From: Clusia tigrina
Lineage: Eukaryota; Arthropoda; Insecta; Diptera; Clusiidae
Assembly: GCA_920105625.2 (NCBI GenBank)
Contig: OV050030.1
Coordinates: 214,628,325-214,692,324, forward strand
Length of the DNA stretch: 64,000 nucleotides
Direction of reading: 5' to 3'
In this document: positions 1 through 11,019 of the stretch, piece by piece
Position numbering within the stretch: the first letter of the stretch is position 1
Layout: every line of letters starts with the position of its first letter
Translations under genes and position numbers: made by a program
The notes under the pieces: model-generated
What the model was told of the DNA's origin: nothing
Seen by the model: only the letters and a program-made list of their open reading frames with translations
The model's database searches: none

Positions 1-198
1 TCAGACAGTGCGCTTTGCCCAGCCTGTGGAGAGGAAGACGAGACGGCGGACCATTTTCTTTGCGTCTGCCCTGCTTTTGCTCTAATCAGGTTTGGGATTT
101 TTGGCACGGATGTGCTGAGGAGTAACCAACTTCGCTCCTTGGCACCACAGGATCTACTTCTACTTCTTCGGAGGTCGGGTAGATTTAAAACCGAGTAA
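1..198 (+). CDS. C-terminal end of a non-LTR (LINE) retrotransposon ORF2, 5' end outside the window
   Basis: Frame 1 is open from the first base to a TAA at 196-198, giving 65 residues. Near its start is a CCHC knuckle: Cys6-x2-Cys9-x8-His18-x4-Cys23, with an acidic 'EEDET' stretch before the His. A Cys/His cluster of this form, followed by a short tail, is characteristic of the extreme C terminus of ORF2 polyproteins (endonuclease-reverse transcriptase) in insect LINE clades such as Jockey, LOA, R1 and I. The knuckle is thought to bind nucleic acid. The rest is a Leu-rich tail with a basic end (RRSGRFKTE). An A-rich tail soon after the stop supports the call. The reverse transcriptase domain would lie left of the window. 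The frame is intact here, but whether the element is full length cannot be seen. The exact clade is not determined. Confidence 0.8.
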   Translation, partial: SDSALCPACGEEDETADHFLCVCPAFALIRFGIFGTDVLRSNQLRSLAPQDLLLLLRRSGRFKTE

Positions 199-260
199 AA
201 GGGAACCATACAATGGATACATACTCTGTCTGAGTGCTGCGCTTACTAGATCGTTCCGAC

Positions 261-287
261 AAAAAATAAAAAAAAAATAAAATAAAA
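261..287 (+). other. A-rich 3' tail of the LINE
   Basis: A run of A interrupted by single T residues (several TAAAA-like units) lies between the 3' UTR and the first satellite bases. It is the retrotransposon poly(A)-type tail and fixes the element's 3' boundary to about 287-293. The exact end is ambiguous because the satellite continues with T-rich sequence. Confidence 0.75.
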
Positions 288-1725
288 TTTTTGTAACTTT
301 TTAGTGGAGCGTCATAAAATCTTCAAATTTTGTGACAATAAAGTACTCGAGCCTCTTATCAATTTAAGCTATCGCTCATAGCTATGCTACCCTTAAGTTC
401 CAAATCAAACACGTATAAAACTTCAAATGGCCCTAACCTCTATACGGTGCGTCCCACACCTATCAAAGATTGCAACAATCAATTGCTTGCAACTTTTTAC
501 TGGAGCGTCATAAAACCTTGAAATTTGGGGACAATAAAGTACTCGAGCCTCTTATCAATTTAAGCTATCGCTCACAGCTATGCTATCCTTGAGTCCCAAA
601 TCAAACACTGATAAAATTTCAAATGGCCCTAACTTCTATACGATGCGTCCTATACCTATCAAAGTTTGCAACAATCAAATGCTTGTAACTTTTTACTGGA
701 GCGTCATAGAATCTTGAAATTTTGTGACAATAAAGTAGTCGAGCCTCTTGTCAATTTAAGGTATTGCTCATAGCTATGCTACCCTTGACTCCCATATCAA
801 ACACTGATGAAACAATGGCCCTACATTCTGTACTTTGCATCCTACACTTATCAGAGTGTGCAACAATCAAATGCTTGTAACTTTTTACTGGAGCGTCAGA
901 AAATCTTGAAATTTTGTGACAATAAAGTTCTCGAGCCTCTTATAAATTTAAGCGTTCGCTCATAGCTATGCTACCCTTGAGTTCCAAATCAAACACTGTT
1001 AAAACTTCAAATGGTCCCAACTTCTATACAGTGCGTCCTACACCTATCAAAGTTTGCAACAATCAAATGCTTGCAACTTTTTACTGGAGCGTCATAAAAC
1101 CTTGAAATTTGGAGACAATAATGCACTCGAGCCTCTTATCAATTCAAGCTATCGCTCATAGCTATGCTACCCTTGAGTCCCAAATCAACCACTGCTAAAA
1201 CTTAAAATGGCGTAGCGGTGCGTCCTATACCTATCAAAGTTTGTAACAATCAAATGCTTGTAACTTTTTACTGCATCGTCATAAAATCTTGAAATTTTGT
1301 GACAAAACAGTACTCGAGCCTCTTATCAATTTAAGCTATCGCTCATAGCTATGCTACCCTTGATTTCCAAATCAAACACTGATAAAACTTCTAATGGCCC
1401 CTAATTCTATGCAGTGCATCCTACACCTATCAAAGTTATCAACATTCAAATGCTTTTAACTTCTTACTGGAGAGTCATAAAATTTTGTGACAATAAAGTA
1501 CTCGAGCCTCTTGTAAATTTAAGCTATCGCTCATAGCTATGCTACCCTTGAGTCCCATATCAACCACTGCTAAAACTTAAAATGGCGTAACGGTGCGTCC
1601 TATACCTATCAAAGTTTGTAACAATCAAATGCTTGTAACTTTTTACTGCAGCGTCATAAAATCTTGAAATTTTGTGACAAAACAGTACTCGAGCCTCTTA
1701 TCAATTTAAGCTATCGCTCATAGCT

Positions 1726-2896
1726 ATGCTACCCTTGAGTTCCAAATCAAACACTGATAAAACTTCAAATGACTCTAACTTCTATACGGTGCATCCTACA
1801 CCTATCAAAGTTTGCAACAATCAAATGCTTGTAACTTTTTACTGGAGCGTCATAAAACCTTGTAATTTGGTGACAATAAAGTACTCGAGCCTCTTATCAA
1901 TTCAAGCTATCGCTCATAGCTATGCTACCCTTCAGTCCCAAATCAAACACTGATAAAGTTTCAAATGGCCCTAACTTCTATACGGTGCATCCTATACCTA
2001 TCAAAGTTTGCAAAAATCAAATGCTTGTAACTTTTTACTGGAGGTGATAAAATATTGAAATTTGGTGACAATAAAGTACTCGAGCCTCTTATCAATTCAA
2101 GCTATCGCTCATAGCTATGCTACCCTTGAGTCCCAAATCAAATACTGATAAAATTTCAAATGGCCCTAACTTCTATACGGTGCGTCCTATACCTATCAAA
2201 GTTTGCAACAATCAAATGCTTATAACTTTTTACTGGAGCTTCATAAAACCTTGAAATTAGTGACAATAAATTACTCGAGCCTCTTATCAATTTAAGCTAT
2301 CGCTCATAGCTATGCTACCCTTGAGTCCCAAATCAAACACGTATAAAACTTCAAATTACACTAACTTCTATACGGTGCGTCCCACACCTACTAAAAGATT
2401 GCAACAATCAAATGCTTGTAACTTTTTTTTGGAGCGTAATAAAGTCTTGAAATTTTCTTACAATAAAGTAGTCGAGCCTCTTGTTAATTTAAGGTACCGC
2501 TCATAGCTATGCTACCCTTGAGTCCCATATCAAACACTGATAAAACAATGGCCCTAAATTCTGTACTTTGCGTCGTACACCTATCAAAGTTTGCAACAAT
2601 CAAATGCTTGCAACTTTGTACTGGAGTGTCATAAAACCTTGAAATTTGGAGACAATAAAGCACTCGAGCCTCTTATCAATTTAAGCAATCGCTCATAGCT
2701 ATGCTACCCTTGAGTCCCAAATCAAAGACTGATACAACTTCAAATGGCCCTAACTTCTATACGGTGCATCCTTTACCTATCAAACTTTTCAACATTCAAA
2801 TGCTTTTAACTTCTTACTGGAGAGTCATAAAATCTTGAAATTTTGTGACAATACAGTACTCGAGCCTCTTGTAAATTTAAGCCATCGCTCATAGCT
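1726..2896 (+). repeat. Higher-order block P, copy 1 (about 1.17 kb)
   Basis: Six variant monomers in the same order recur at 4052-5224, at an offset of 2326-2328 bp. The copies share marks such as CTTGTAATTTGGTGAC, ACACGTATAAAACTTC followed by AAATTACACTAAC, the AACAATGGCCC monomer with GCGTCGTACACC, and the GATACAACTTC monomer with CATCCTTTACC. A 2-bp indel at about 2041 explains the slight offset change. Confidence 0.82.
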
Positions 2897-3475
2897 ATGC
2901 TACCCTTGAGTCCCAAATCAACCACTGCTAAAACTTTAAATGAACCTAACGGTGCGTCATATACCTATCAAAGTTTACAACAATCAAGTGCTTGTAACTT
3001 TTTACTGGAGCGTCATAAAATATTGAAATTTTGTGACAATAAAGTACTCGAGCCTCTTATCAATTTAAGCTATCGCTCATAGCTATGCTACTCTTGAGTC
3101 GCAAATCAAACACTGCTAAACCTTCAAATGGCATAACTTCTATACGGTGCGTCCTATAGCTATCAAAGTTTGGAACAATCAAATGCTTATAACTTTTTAC
3201 TGGAGCGTCATAAAACCTTGAAATTTTGTGACAATAAAGCACTCGAGCCTCTTATCAATTTAAGCAATCGCTCATAGCTATGCTACCCTTGAGTCCCAAA
3301 TCAAAGACTGATACAACTTCAAATGGCCCTAACTTCTATACGGTGCATCCTTTACCTATCAAACTTTTCAACATTCAAATGCTTGTAACTTCTTACTGGT
3401 GAGTCATAAAATCTTGAAATTTTGTGACAATACAGTACTCGAGCCTCTTGTAAATTTAAGCTATCGCTCATAGCT

Positions 3476-3663
3476 ATGCTACTCTTGAGTCGCAAATCAA
3501 ACACTGCTAAACCTTCAAATGGCGCTAACGGTGCGTCCTATACCTATCAAAGTTTGCAACAATCAAATGCTTGTAACCTTTTACTGGAGCGTCATAAAAT
3601 CTTGAAATTTTGTGACAACACAATACTCGAGAATCTTATCAATTTAAGCTATCGCTCATAGCT
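3476..3663 (+). repeat. Exemplar of short class II monomer (188 bp, 8-bp deletion in CTAACTTCTATACGG)
   Basis: This monomer reads GGCGCTAACGGTGCGTCC where the canonical form reads CTAACTTCTATACGGTGCG; eight bases (TTCTATAC) are missing between two AC dinucleotides. The class usually also carries AACCACTGCTAAA or AAACACTGCTAAA. It recurs across the whole window, for example at 5225, 12549, 14684, 18183, 27798, 35089, 42808, 52264, 56136 and 58846. Confidence 0.88.
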
Positions 3664-4034
3664 ATGCTACCATTGAGTCCCAAATCAAACACTGATAAAA
3701 CTTCAAATGGCCCTAACTTCTATGCGATGCGTCCTATACCTATCAAAGTTTGCAACAATCAAATGCTTGTAACTTTTTACTGGACCATAATAAAATCTTG
3801 AAATTTTGTGACAAAACAGTACTCGAGCATCTTATCAATTTAAGGTACCGCTCATAGCTATGCTACCCTTGAGTCCCATATCAAACACTGATAAAACAAT
3901 GGCCCTAAATTCTGTACTTTGCGTCCTACACTTATCAGAGTTTGCAACAATCAAATGCTTGTAACTTTTTATTCGAGCGTAATAAAGTCTTGAAATTTTG
4001 TGACAATAAAGTACTCGAGCCTCTTATCAATTTA

Positions 4035-4051
4035 AGCTATCGCTCATAGCT
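4035..4051. other. Exemplar of the 17-bp dyad present in most monomers
   Basis: AGCTAT (4035-4040) and ATAGCT (4046-4051) are perfect inverted repeats around a 5-base spacer CGCTC. The same arms occur with spacers CGCTC, CACTC, AGCTC and AGGTC in other monomers, so the arms are kept while the spacer varies. Some classes break one arm (GGTATCG, GCAATCG, GCGTTCG, TTGTCGCTCATTGATATG). Such a dyad could form a small cruciform or be bound by a dimeric protein; neither is shown. Confidence 0.85.
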
Positions 4052-4247
4052 ATGCTACCCTTGAGTCCCAAATCAAACACTGATAAAACTTCAAATGACC
4101 CTAACTTCTATACGGTGCGTCCTACACCTATCAAAGTTTGCAACAATCAAATGCTTGTAACTTTTTACTGGAGCGTCATAAAACCTTGTAATTTGGTGAC
4201 AATAAAGTACTCGAGCCTCTTATCAATTCAAGCTATCGCTCATAGCT
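4052..4247 (+). repeat. Exemplar of the canonical 196-bp monomer
   Basis: Counted from the ATG in GCTATGCTACCC to the same point in the next copy, this monomer is 196 bp. It has all standard blocks, including AATAAA at 4201-4206 and the overlapping AGTACT (4206-4211) and CTCGAG (4210-4215). It serves as a reference against which the shorter classes can be read. The phase chosen is arbitrary; no functional start is implied. Confidence 0.9.
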
Positions 4248-5224
4248 ATGCTACCCTTGAGTCCCAAATCAAACACTGATAAAATTTCAAATGGCCCTTA
4301 CTTCTATACGGTGCATCCTATACCTATCAAAGTTTGCAAAAATCAAATGCTTGTAACTTTTTACTGGAGCTTGATAAAATATTGAAATTTGGTGACAATA
4401 AAGTACTCGAGCCTCTTATCAATTCAAGCTATCGCTCATAGATATGCTACCCTTGAGTCCCAAATAAAATACTGATAAAATTTCAAATGGCCCTAGCTTC
4501 TATACGGTGCGTCCTATACCTATCAAAGTTTGCAACAATCAAATGCTTGTAACTTTTTACTGGAGCGTCATAAAACCTTGAAATTTGGTGACAATAAACT
4601 ACTCGAGCCTCTTATCAATTTAAGCTATCGCTCATAGCTATGCTACCCTTGAGTCCCAAATCAAACACGTATAAAACTTCAAATTACACTAACTTCTATA
4701 CGGTGCGTCCCACACCTACTAAAAGATTGCAACAATCAAATGCTTGTAACTTTTTTTTGGAGCGTAATAAAGTCTTGAAATTTTCTTACAATAAAGTAGT
4801 CGAGCCTCTTGTTAATTTAAGATACCGCTCATAGCTATGCTACCCTTGAGTCCCACATCAAACACTGATAAAACAATGGCCCTAAATTCTGTACTTTGCG
4901 TCGTACACCTATCAAAGTTTGCAACAATCAAATGCTTGCAACTGTGTACTGGAGCGTCATAAAACCTTGAAATTTGGAGACAATAAAGCACTCGAGCCTC
5001 TTATCAATTTAAGCAATCGCTCATAGCTATGCTACCCTTGAGTCCCAAATCAAAGACTGATACAACTTCAAATGGCCCTAACTTCTATACGGTGCATCCT
5101 TTACCTATCAAACTTTTCAACATTCAAATGCTTGTAACTTCTTACTGGAGAGTCATAAAATCTTGAAATTTTGTGACAATACAGTACTCGAGCCTCTTGT
5201 AAATTTAAGCCATCGCTCATAGCT
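4052..5224 (+). repeat. Higher-order block P, copy 2
   Basis: It matches 1726-2896 nearly base for base. The next monomer (5225) no longer follows copy 1 but matches 3476, 1749 bp upstream, so the right edge is a breakpoint at a monomer boundary. This is the pattern expected when unequal exchange joins blocks at homologous points. Confidence 0.82.
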
Positions 5225-5723
5225 ATGCTACTCTTGAGTCGCAAATCAAACACTGCTAAACCTTCAAATGGCGCTAACGGTGCGTCCTATACCTATCAAA
5301 GTTTGCAACAATCAAATGCTTGTAACCTTTTACCGGAGCGTCATAAAATCTTGAAATTTTGTGACAACACAGTACTCGAGAATCTTATCAATTTAAGCTA
5401 TCGCTCATAGCTATGCTACCCTTGAGTCCCAAATCAAATACTGATAAAACTTCAAATGGCCCTTACTTCTATGCGATGCGTCCTATACCTATCAAAGTTT
5501 GCAACAATCAAATGCTTGTAACTTTTTATTGGAGCGTAATAAAGTCTTGAAATTTTGTGACAATAATGTACTCGAGCTTCTTGTCAATTTAAGGTATCGC
5601 TCATAGCTATGTTACCCTTGAGCCCCAAATCAAAGACTGATAAAACTTCAAATGGCTTTAACTTCTATACGGTGCGATATATACCTATCAAAGTATGCAA
5701 AATTCAAATGCTTGTAAATTTTT

Positions 5724-7810
5724 ACTGGAGCGTCATAAAATCTTGAAATTTTGTGACAAAACAGTACTCGAGCATCTTATCAATTTAAGGTACCGCTCAT
5801 AGCTATGCTACCCTTGAGTCCCATATCAAACACTGATAAAACAATGGCCCTAAATTCTGTACTTTGCGTCCTACACTTATCAGAGTTTGCAACAATCAAA
5901 TGCTTGTAACTTTTTACTGGAGCGTCAGAAAATCTTGAAATTTTGTGACAATAAAGCACTCGAGACTCTTATCAATTTAAGCAATCGCTCATAGCTATAC
6001 TACCCTTGAGTCCCAAATCAAACACTGATAAAATTTCAAATGGCCCTAACTTCTATACGGCGCATCCTATACCTATCAAAGTTTGCAAAAATCAAATGTT
6101 TGTAACTTTTTACTGGAGCGTCATAAAATATTGAAATTTTGAGACAATAAAGTTCTCGAGCCTCTTATCAATTTAAGCTATCGCTCATAGCTATGCTACC
6201 CTTGAGTCCCAAATCAAACACGTATAAAACTTCAAATGGCCCTAACTTCTATACGGTGCGTCCCACACCTATCAAAGATTTCAACAATCAATTGCTTGCA
6301 ACTTTTTACGGGAGCGTCATAAAAGCTTGAAATTTTGTGACAGTAAAGTACTCGTGGTCTTGTCAATTAAAGTTGTCCCTCATTGATATGGTACCCTTGA
6401 GTCCCATATCAAACACTGATAAAACAATGGCCCTAAAGTCTGTACTTTGCGTCGTACACTTATCAGAGTTTGCAACAATCAAATGCTTGTAACTTTTTAC
6501 TGGAGCGTCATAAAATCTTGAAATTTAGTGACAATAAATAATTCGAGTCTCTTATCAATTTAAGCGTTCGGTCATAGCTATGCTACCCTTGATTTCCAAA
6601 TCAAACAGTGATAAAACTTCTAATGGCCCCAACTTCTGTGCAGTGCATCCTACACCTATCAAAGTTATCAACATTCAAATGCTTTTAACTTCTTACTGGA
6701 GAGTCATAAAATTTTGTGACAATAAAGTACTCGAGCCTCTTGTAAATTTAAGCTATCGCTCATAGCTATGCTACCCTTGAGTGCCAAATCAACCACTGCT
6801 AAAACTTAAAATGGCGTAACGGTGCGTCCTATACTTATCAAAGTTTGTAACAATCAAATGCTTGTAACTTTTTACGGTAGCGTCATAAAATCTTGAAATT
6901 TTGTGACAAAACAGTACTCGAGCCTCTTATCAATTTAAGCTATCGCTCATAGCTATGCTACCCTTGAGTCCCAAATCAAACACTGATAAAACTTCAAATG
7001 GCCCTAACTTATATACGGTGCGTCCTACACCTATCAAAGTTTGCAACAATCAAATGCTTGTACCTTTTTACTGGAGCGTCATAAAACCTTGTAATTTGGT
7101 GACAATAAAGTACTCGAGCCTCTTATCAATTCAAGCTATCGCTCATAGCTATGCTACCCTTGAGTCCCAAATAAAACACTGATAAAATTTCAAATGGCCC
7201 TAACTTCTAAACGGTTCATCCTATACCTATCAAAGTTTGCAAAAATCTAATGCTTGTAACTTTTAACTGGAGCTTGATAAAATCTTGAAATTTGGTGACA
7301 ATAAAGTACTCGAGCCTCTTATCAATTCAAACTATCGCTCATAGCCATGCTACCCTTGAGTCCCAAATCAAATACTGATAAAATTTCAAATGTCCCTAAC
7401 TTCTATACGGTGCGTCCTATACCTATCAAAGTTTGCAACAATCAAATGCTTGTAACTTTTTACTGGAGCGTCATAAAACCTTGAAATTTGGTGACAATAA
7501 ACTACTCGAGCCTCTTATCAATTTAAGCTATCGCTCATAGCTATGCTACCCTTGAGTCCCAAATCAAACACGTGTAAAACTTCAAATTACCCTAACTTCT
7601 ATACGGTGCGTCCCACACCTACTAAAAGATTGCAAAACAATCAAATGCTTGTAACTTTTTATTGGAGCGTAATAAAGTCTAGAAATTTTTTTACAATAAA
7701 GTAGTCGAGCCTCTTGTCAATTTAAGGTACCGCTCATAGCTATGCTACCCTTGAATCCCATATCATACACTGATAAAACAATGGCCCTAAATTCTGTACT
7801 TTGCGTCCTA
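5724..7810 (+). repeat. Higher-order block Q, copy 1 (about 2.1 kb)
   Basis: This block recurs at 8635-10719. The offset is 2911 bp on the left, 3107 bp in the middle (6580 versus 9687) and again about 2910 bp on the right. Copy 2 therefore gained one 196-bp monomer and lost another. Shared marks are GACAGTAAAGTACTCGTGG, CATTGATATGGTACCC, AATAAATAATTCGAG and ACACGTGTAAAAC. Confidence 0.82.
6580..6767 (+). repeat. Exemplar of short class I monomer (188 bp, TTGATTTCC type)
   Basis: The segment CATAAAATCTTGAAATTTTG is shortened to CATAAAATTTTG, an 8-bp loss between AAAT direct repeats. The class is marked also by CTTGATTTCC, AAAGTTATCAACATTC and TTTTAACTTCTTACTGG. Copies start near 1354, 6580, 9687, 11035, 26839, 33934, 42031 and 47802. 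Most are preceded by a monomer ending in AAGCGTTCGGTC, so the class travels in a fixed order. Confidence 0.88.
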
Positions 7811-8296
7811 CACTTATCAGAGTTTGCAACAATCAAATGCTTGTAACTTTTTAATGGAGCGTCAGAAAATCTTGAAATTTTGTGACAAAACCGTACTCGA
7901 GCCTCTTATAAATTTAAGCGTTCACTCATAGCTATGCTACCCTTGAATTCCAAATCAAACACTGATAAAACTTCAAATGGTACCAACTTCTATACAGTGC
8001 GTCCTACACCTATCAAAGTTTGCAAAAATCAAATGCTTGCAACTTTGTACTGGAGCGTCATAAAACCTCGAAATTTGGAGACAATAAAGCACTCGAGCCT
8101 CTTATCAATTTAAGCAATCGCTCATAGATATGTTACCCTTGAGTCCCAAATCAAAGACTGATACAACTTCAAATGGCCCTAATTTCTATGCGGTGCATCC
8201 TTTACCTATCAAACTTTTCAACATTCAAATGCTTGTACCTTCTTACTGGAGAGTCATAAAATCTTGAAATTTTGTGACAATACAGTACTCGAGCCT

Positions 8297-8316
8297 CTTG
8301 TAAATTTAAATTTAAG
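8297..8316 (+). repeat. Monomer with 6-bp tandem duplication (ATTTAA)
   Basis: The usual TAAATTTAAGCC reads TAAATTTAAATTTAAGCC here, an extra ATTTAA consistent with replication slippage. It is private to this monomer in the window as far as I can see. Confidence 0.8.
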
Positions 8317-8634
8317 CCATCGCTCATAGCTATGCTACCCTTGAGTCCCAAATCAACCACTGCTAAAACTTTAAATGAACCTAACGGTGCGTCATATACC
8401 TATAAAAGTTTGCAACAATCAAGTGCTTGTAACTTTTTACTGGAGCGTCATAAAATATTGAAATTTTGTGACAATAAAGTACTCGAGCCTCTTATCAATT
8501 TAAGCTATCGCTCATAGCTATGATACCCTTGAGTCCCAAATCAAACACGTATAAAACTTCAAATGTCCCTAACTTCTATACGGTGCGTCCCACACCTATC
8601 AAAGATTTCAACAATCAAATGCTTGTAACCTTTT

Positions 8635-10719
8635 ACTGGAGCGTCATAAAATCTTGAAATTTTGTGACAAAACAGTACTGGAGCATCTTATCAATTTAAG
8701 GTACCGCTCATAGCTATGCTACCCTTGAGTCCCATATCAAACACTGATAAAACAATGGCCCTAAATTCTGTACTTTGCGTCCTACACTTATCAGAGTTTG
8801 CAACAATCAAATGCTTGTAACTTTTTACTGGAGCGTCAGAAAATCTTGAAATTTTGTGACAATAAAGCACTCGAGACTCTTATCAATTTAAGCAATCGCT
8901 CATAGCTATACTACCCTTGAGTCCCAAATCAAACACTGATAAAATTTCAAATGGCCCTAACTTCTATACGGCGCATCCTATACCTATCAAAGTTTGCAAA
9001 AATCAAATGCTTGTAACTTTTTACTGGAGCGTCATAAAATATTGAAATTTTGAGACAATAAAGTTCTCGAGCCTCTTATCAATTTAAGCAATCGCTCATA
9101 GCTATGCTACCCTTGAGTCCCAAATCAAACACTGATAAAACTTCAAATGGCCCTAACTTCTATACATGCCGTCCCACACCTATCAAAGATTTCAACAATC
9201 AATTGCTTGCAACTTTTTACGGGAGCGTCATAAAAGCTTGAAATTTTGTGACAGTAAAGTACTCGTGGTCTTGTCAATTAAAGTTGTCCCTCATTGATAT
9301 GGTACCCTTGAGTCCCATATCAAACACTGATAAAACAATGGCCCTAAAGTCTGTACTTTGCGTCGTACACTTATCAGAGTTTGCAACAATCAAATGCTTG
9401 TAACTTTTTACTGGAGCGTCAGAAAATCTTGAAATTTTGTGACAATAAAGCACTCGAGACTCTTATCAATTCAAGCTATCGCTCATAGATATGCTACCCT
9501 TGAGTCCCAAATAAAATACTGATAAAATTTCAAATGGCCCTAGCTTCTATACGGTGCGTCCTATACCTATCAAAGTTTGCAACAATCAAATGCTTGTAAC
9601 TTTTTACTGGAGCGTCATAAAATCTTGAAATTTAGTGACAATAAATAATTCGAGCCTCTTATCAATTTAAGCGTTCGGTCATAGCTATGCTACCCTTGAT
9701 TTCCAAATCAAACACTGATAAAACTTCTAATGGCCCCAACTTCTGTGCAGTGCATCCTACACCTATCAAAGTTATCAACATTCAGATGCTTTTAACTTCT
9801 TACTGGAGAGTCATAAAATTTTGTGACAATAAAGTACTCGAGCCTCTTGTAAATTTAAGCTATCGCTCATAGCTATGCTACCCTTGAGTGCCAAATCAAC
9901 CACTGCTAAAACTTAAAATGGCGTAACGGTGCGTCCTATACTTACCAAAGTTTGTAACAATCAAATGCTTGTAACTTTTTACTGCAGCGTCATAAAATCT
10001 TGAAATTTTGTGACAAAACAGTACTCGAGCCTCTTATCAATTTAAGCTATCGCTCATAGCTATGCTACCCTTGAGTCCCAAATCAAACACTGATAAAACT
10101 TCAAATGGCCCTAACTTCTAAACGGTGCATCCTATACCTATCAAAGTTTGCAAAAATCAAATGCTTGTAACTTTTAACTGGAGCTTGATAAATTCTTGAA
10201 ATTTGGTGACAATAAAGTACTCGAGCCTCTTATCAATTCAAACTATCGCTCATAGCCATGCTACCCTTGAGTCCCAAATCAAATACTGATAAAATTTCAA
10301 ATGGCCCTAACTTCTATACGGTGCGTCCTATACCTATCAAAGTTTGCAACAATCAAATGCTTGTAACTTTTTACTGGAGCGTCATAAAACCTTGAAATTT
10401 GGTGACAATAAACTACTCGAGCCTCTTATCAATTTAAGCTATCGCTCATAGCTATGCTACCCTTGAGTCCCAAATCAAACACGTGTAAAACTTCAAATTA
10501 CCCTAACTTCTATACGGTGCGTCCCACACCTACTAAAAGATTGCAACAATCAAATGCTTGTAACTTTTTATTGGAGCGTAATAAAGTCTTGAAATTTTTT
10601 TACAATAAAGTAGTCGAGCCTCTTGTCAATTTAAGGTACCGCTCATAGCTATGCTACCCTTGAGTCCCATATCATACACTGATAAAACAATGGCCCTAAA
10701 TTCTGTACTTTGCGTCCTA
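8635..10719 (+). repeat. Higher-order block Q, copy 2
   Basis: The counterpart of 5724-7810. An extra monomer lies at about 9420-9615, resembling the one at 4430-4600 (TAGATATGCTACC, CCCTAGCTTC). One canonical monomer of copy 1 (about 7000-7200) is absent. A partial third copy continues at about 11020-12230. Confidence 0.8.
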
Positions 10720-11019
10720 TACCTATCAAAGTTTGCAACAATTAAATGCTTGTAACCTTTTACTGGAGCGTCATAAACTCTTGAAATTTTGTGACAAAAC
10801 AGTACTCGAGCATCTTATCAATTTAAGGTACCGTTCATAGCTATGCTACCCTTGAGTCCCATATCAAACACTGATAAAACAATGGCCCTAAATTCTGTAC
10901 TTTGCGTCCTACACTTATCAGAGTTTGCAACAATCAAATGCTTGTAACTTTTTACTGGAGCGTCAGAAAATCTTGAAATTTTGTGACAATAAAGCACTCG
11001 AGACTCTTATCAATTTAAG

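Larger units (their letters stand above)
1..287 (+). mobile_element. 3' end of a LINE-type retrotransposon at the left edge of the satellite
   Basis: The remnant contains the ORF2 end, a 3' UTR of about 62 bp (199-260) and an A-rich tail. Base composition up to 260 is clearly richer in GC than the satellite that follows. The satellite begins within its monomer, in the phase corresponding to the TTGTAACTTTTTA segment, so the tail abuts a cut monomer, as expected after target-primed insertion. The other flank is outside the window, so no target-site duplication can be checked. Confidence 0.8.
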
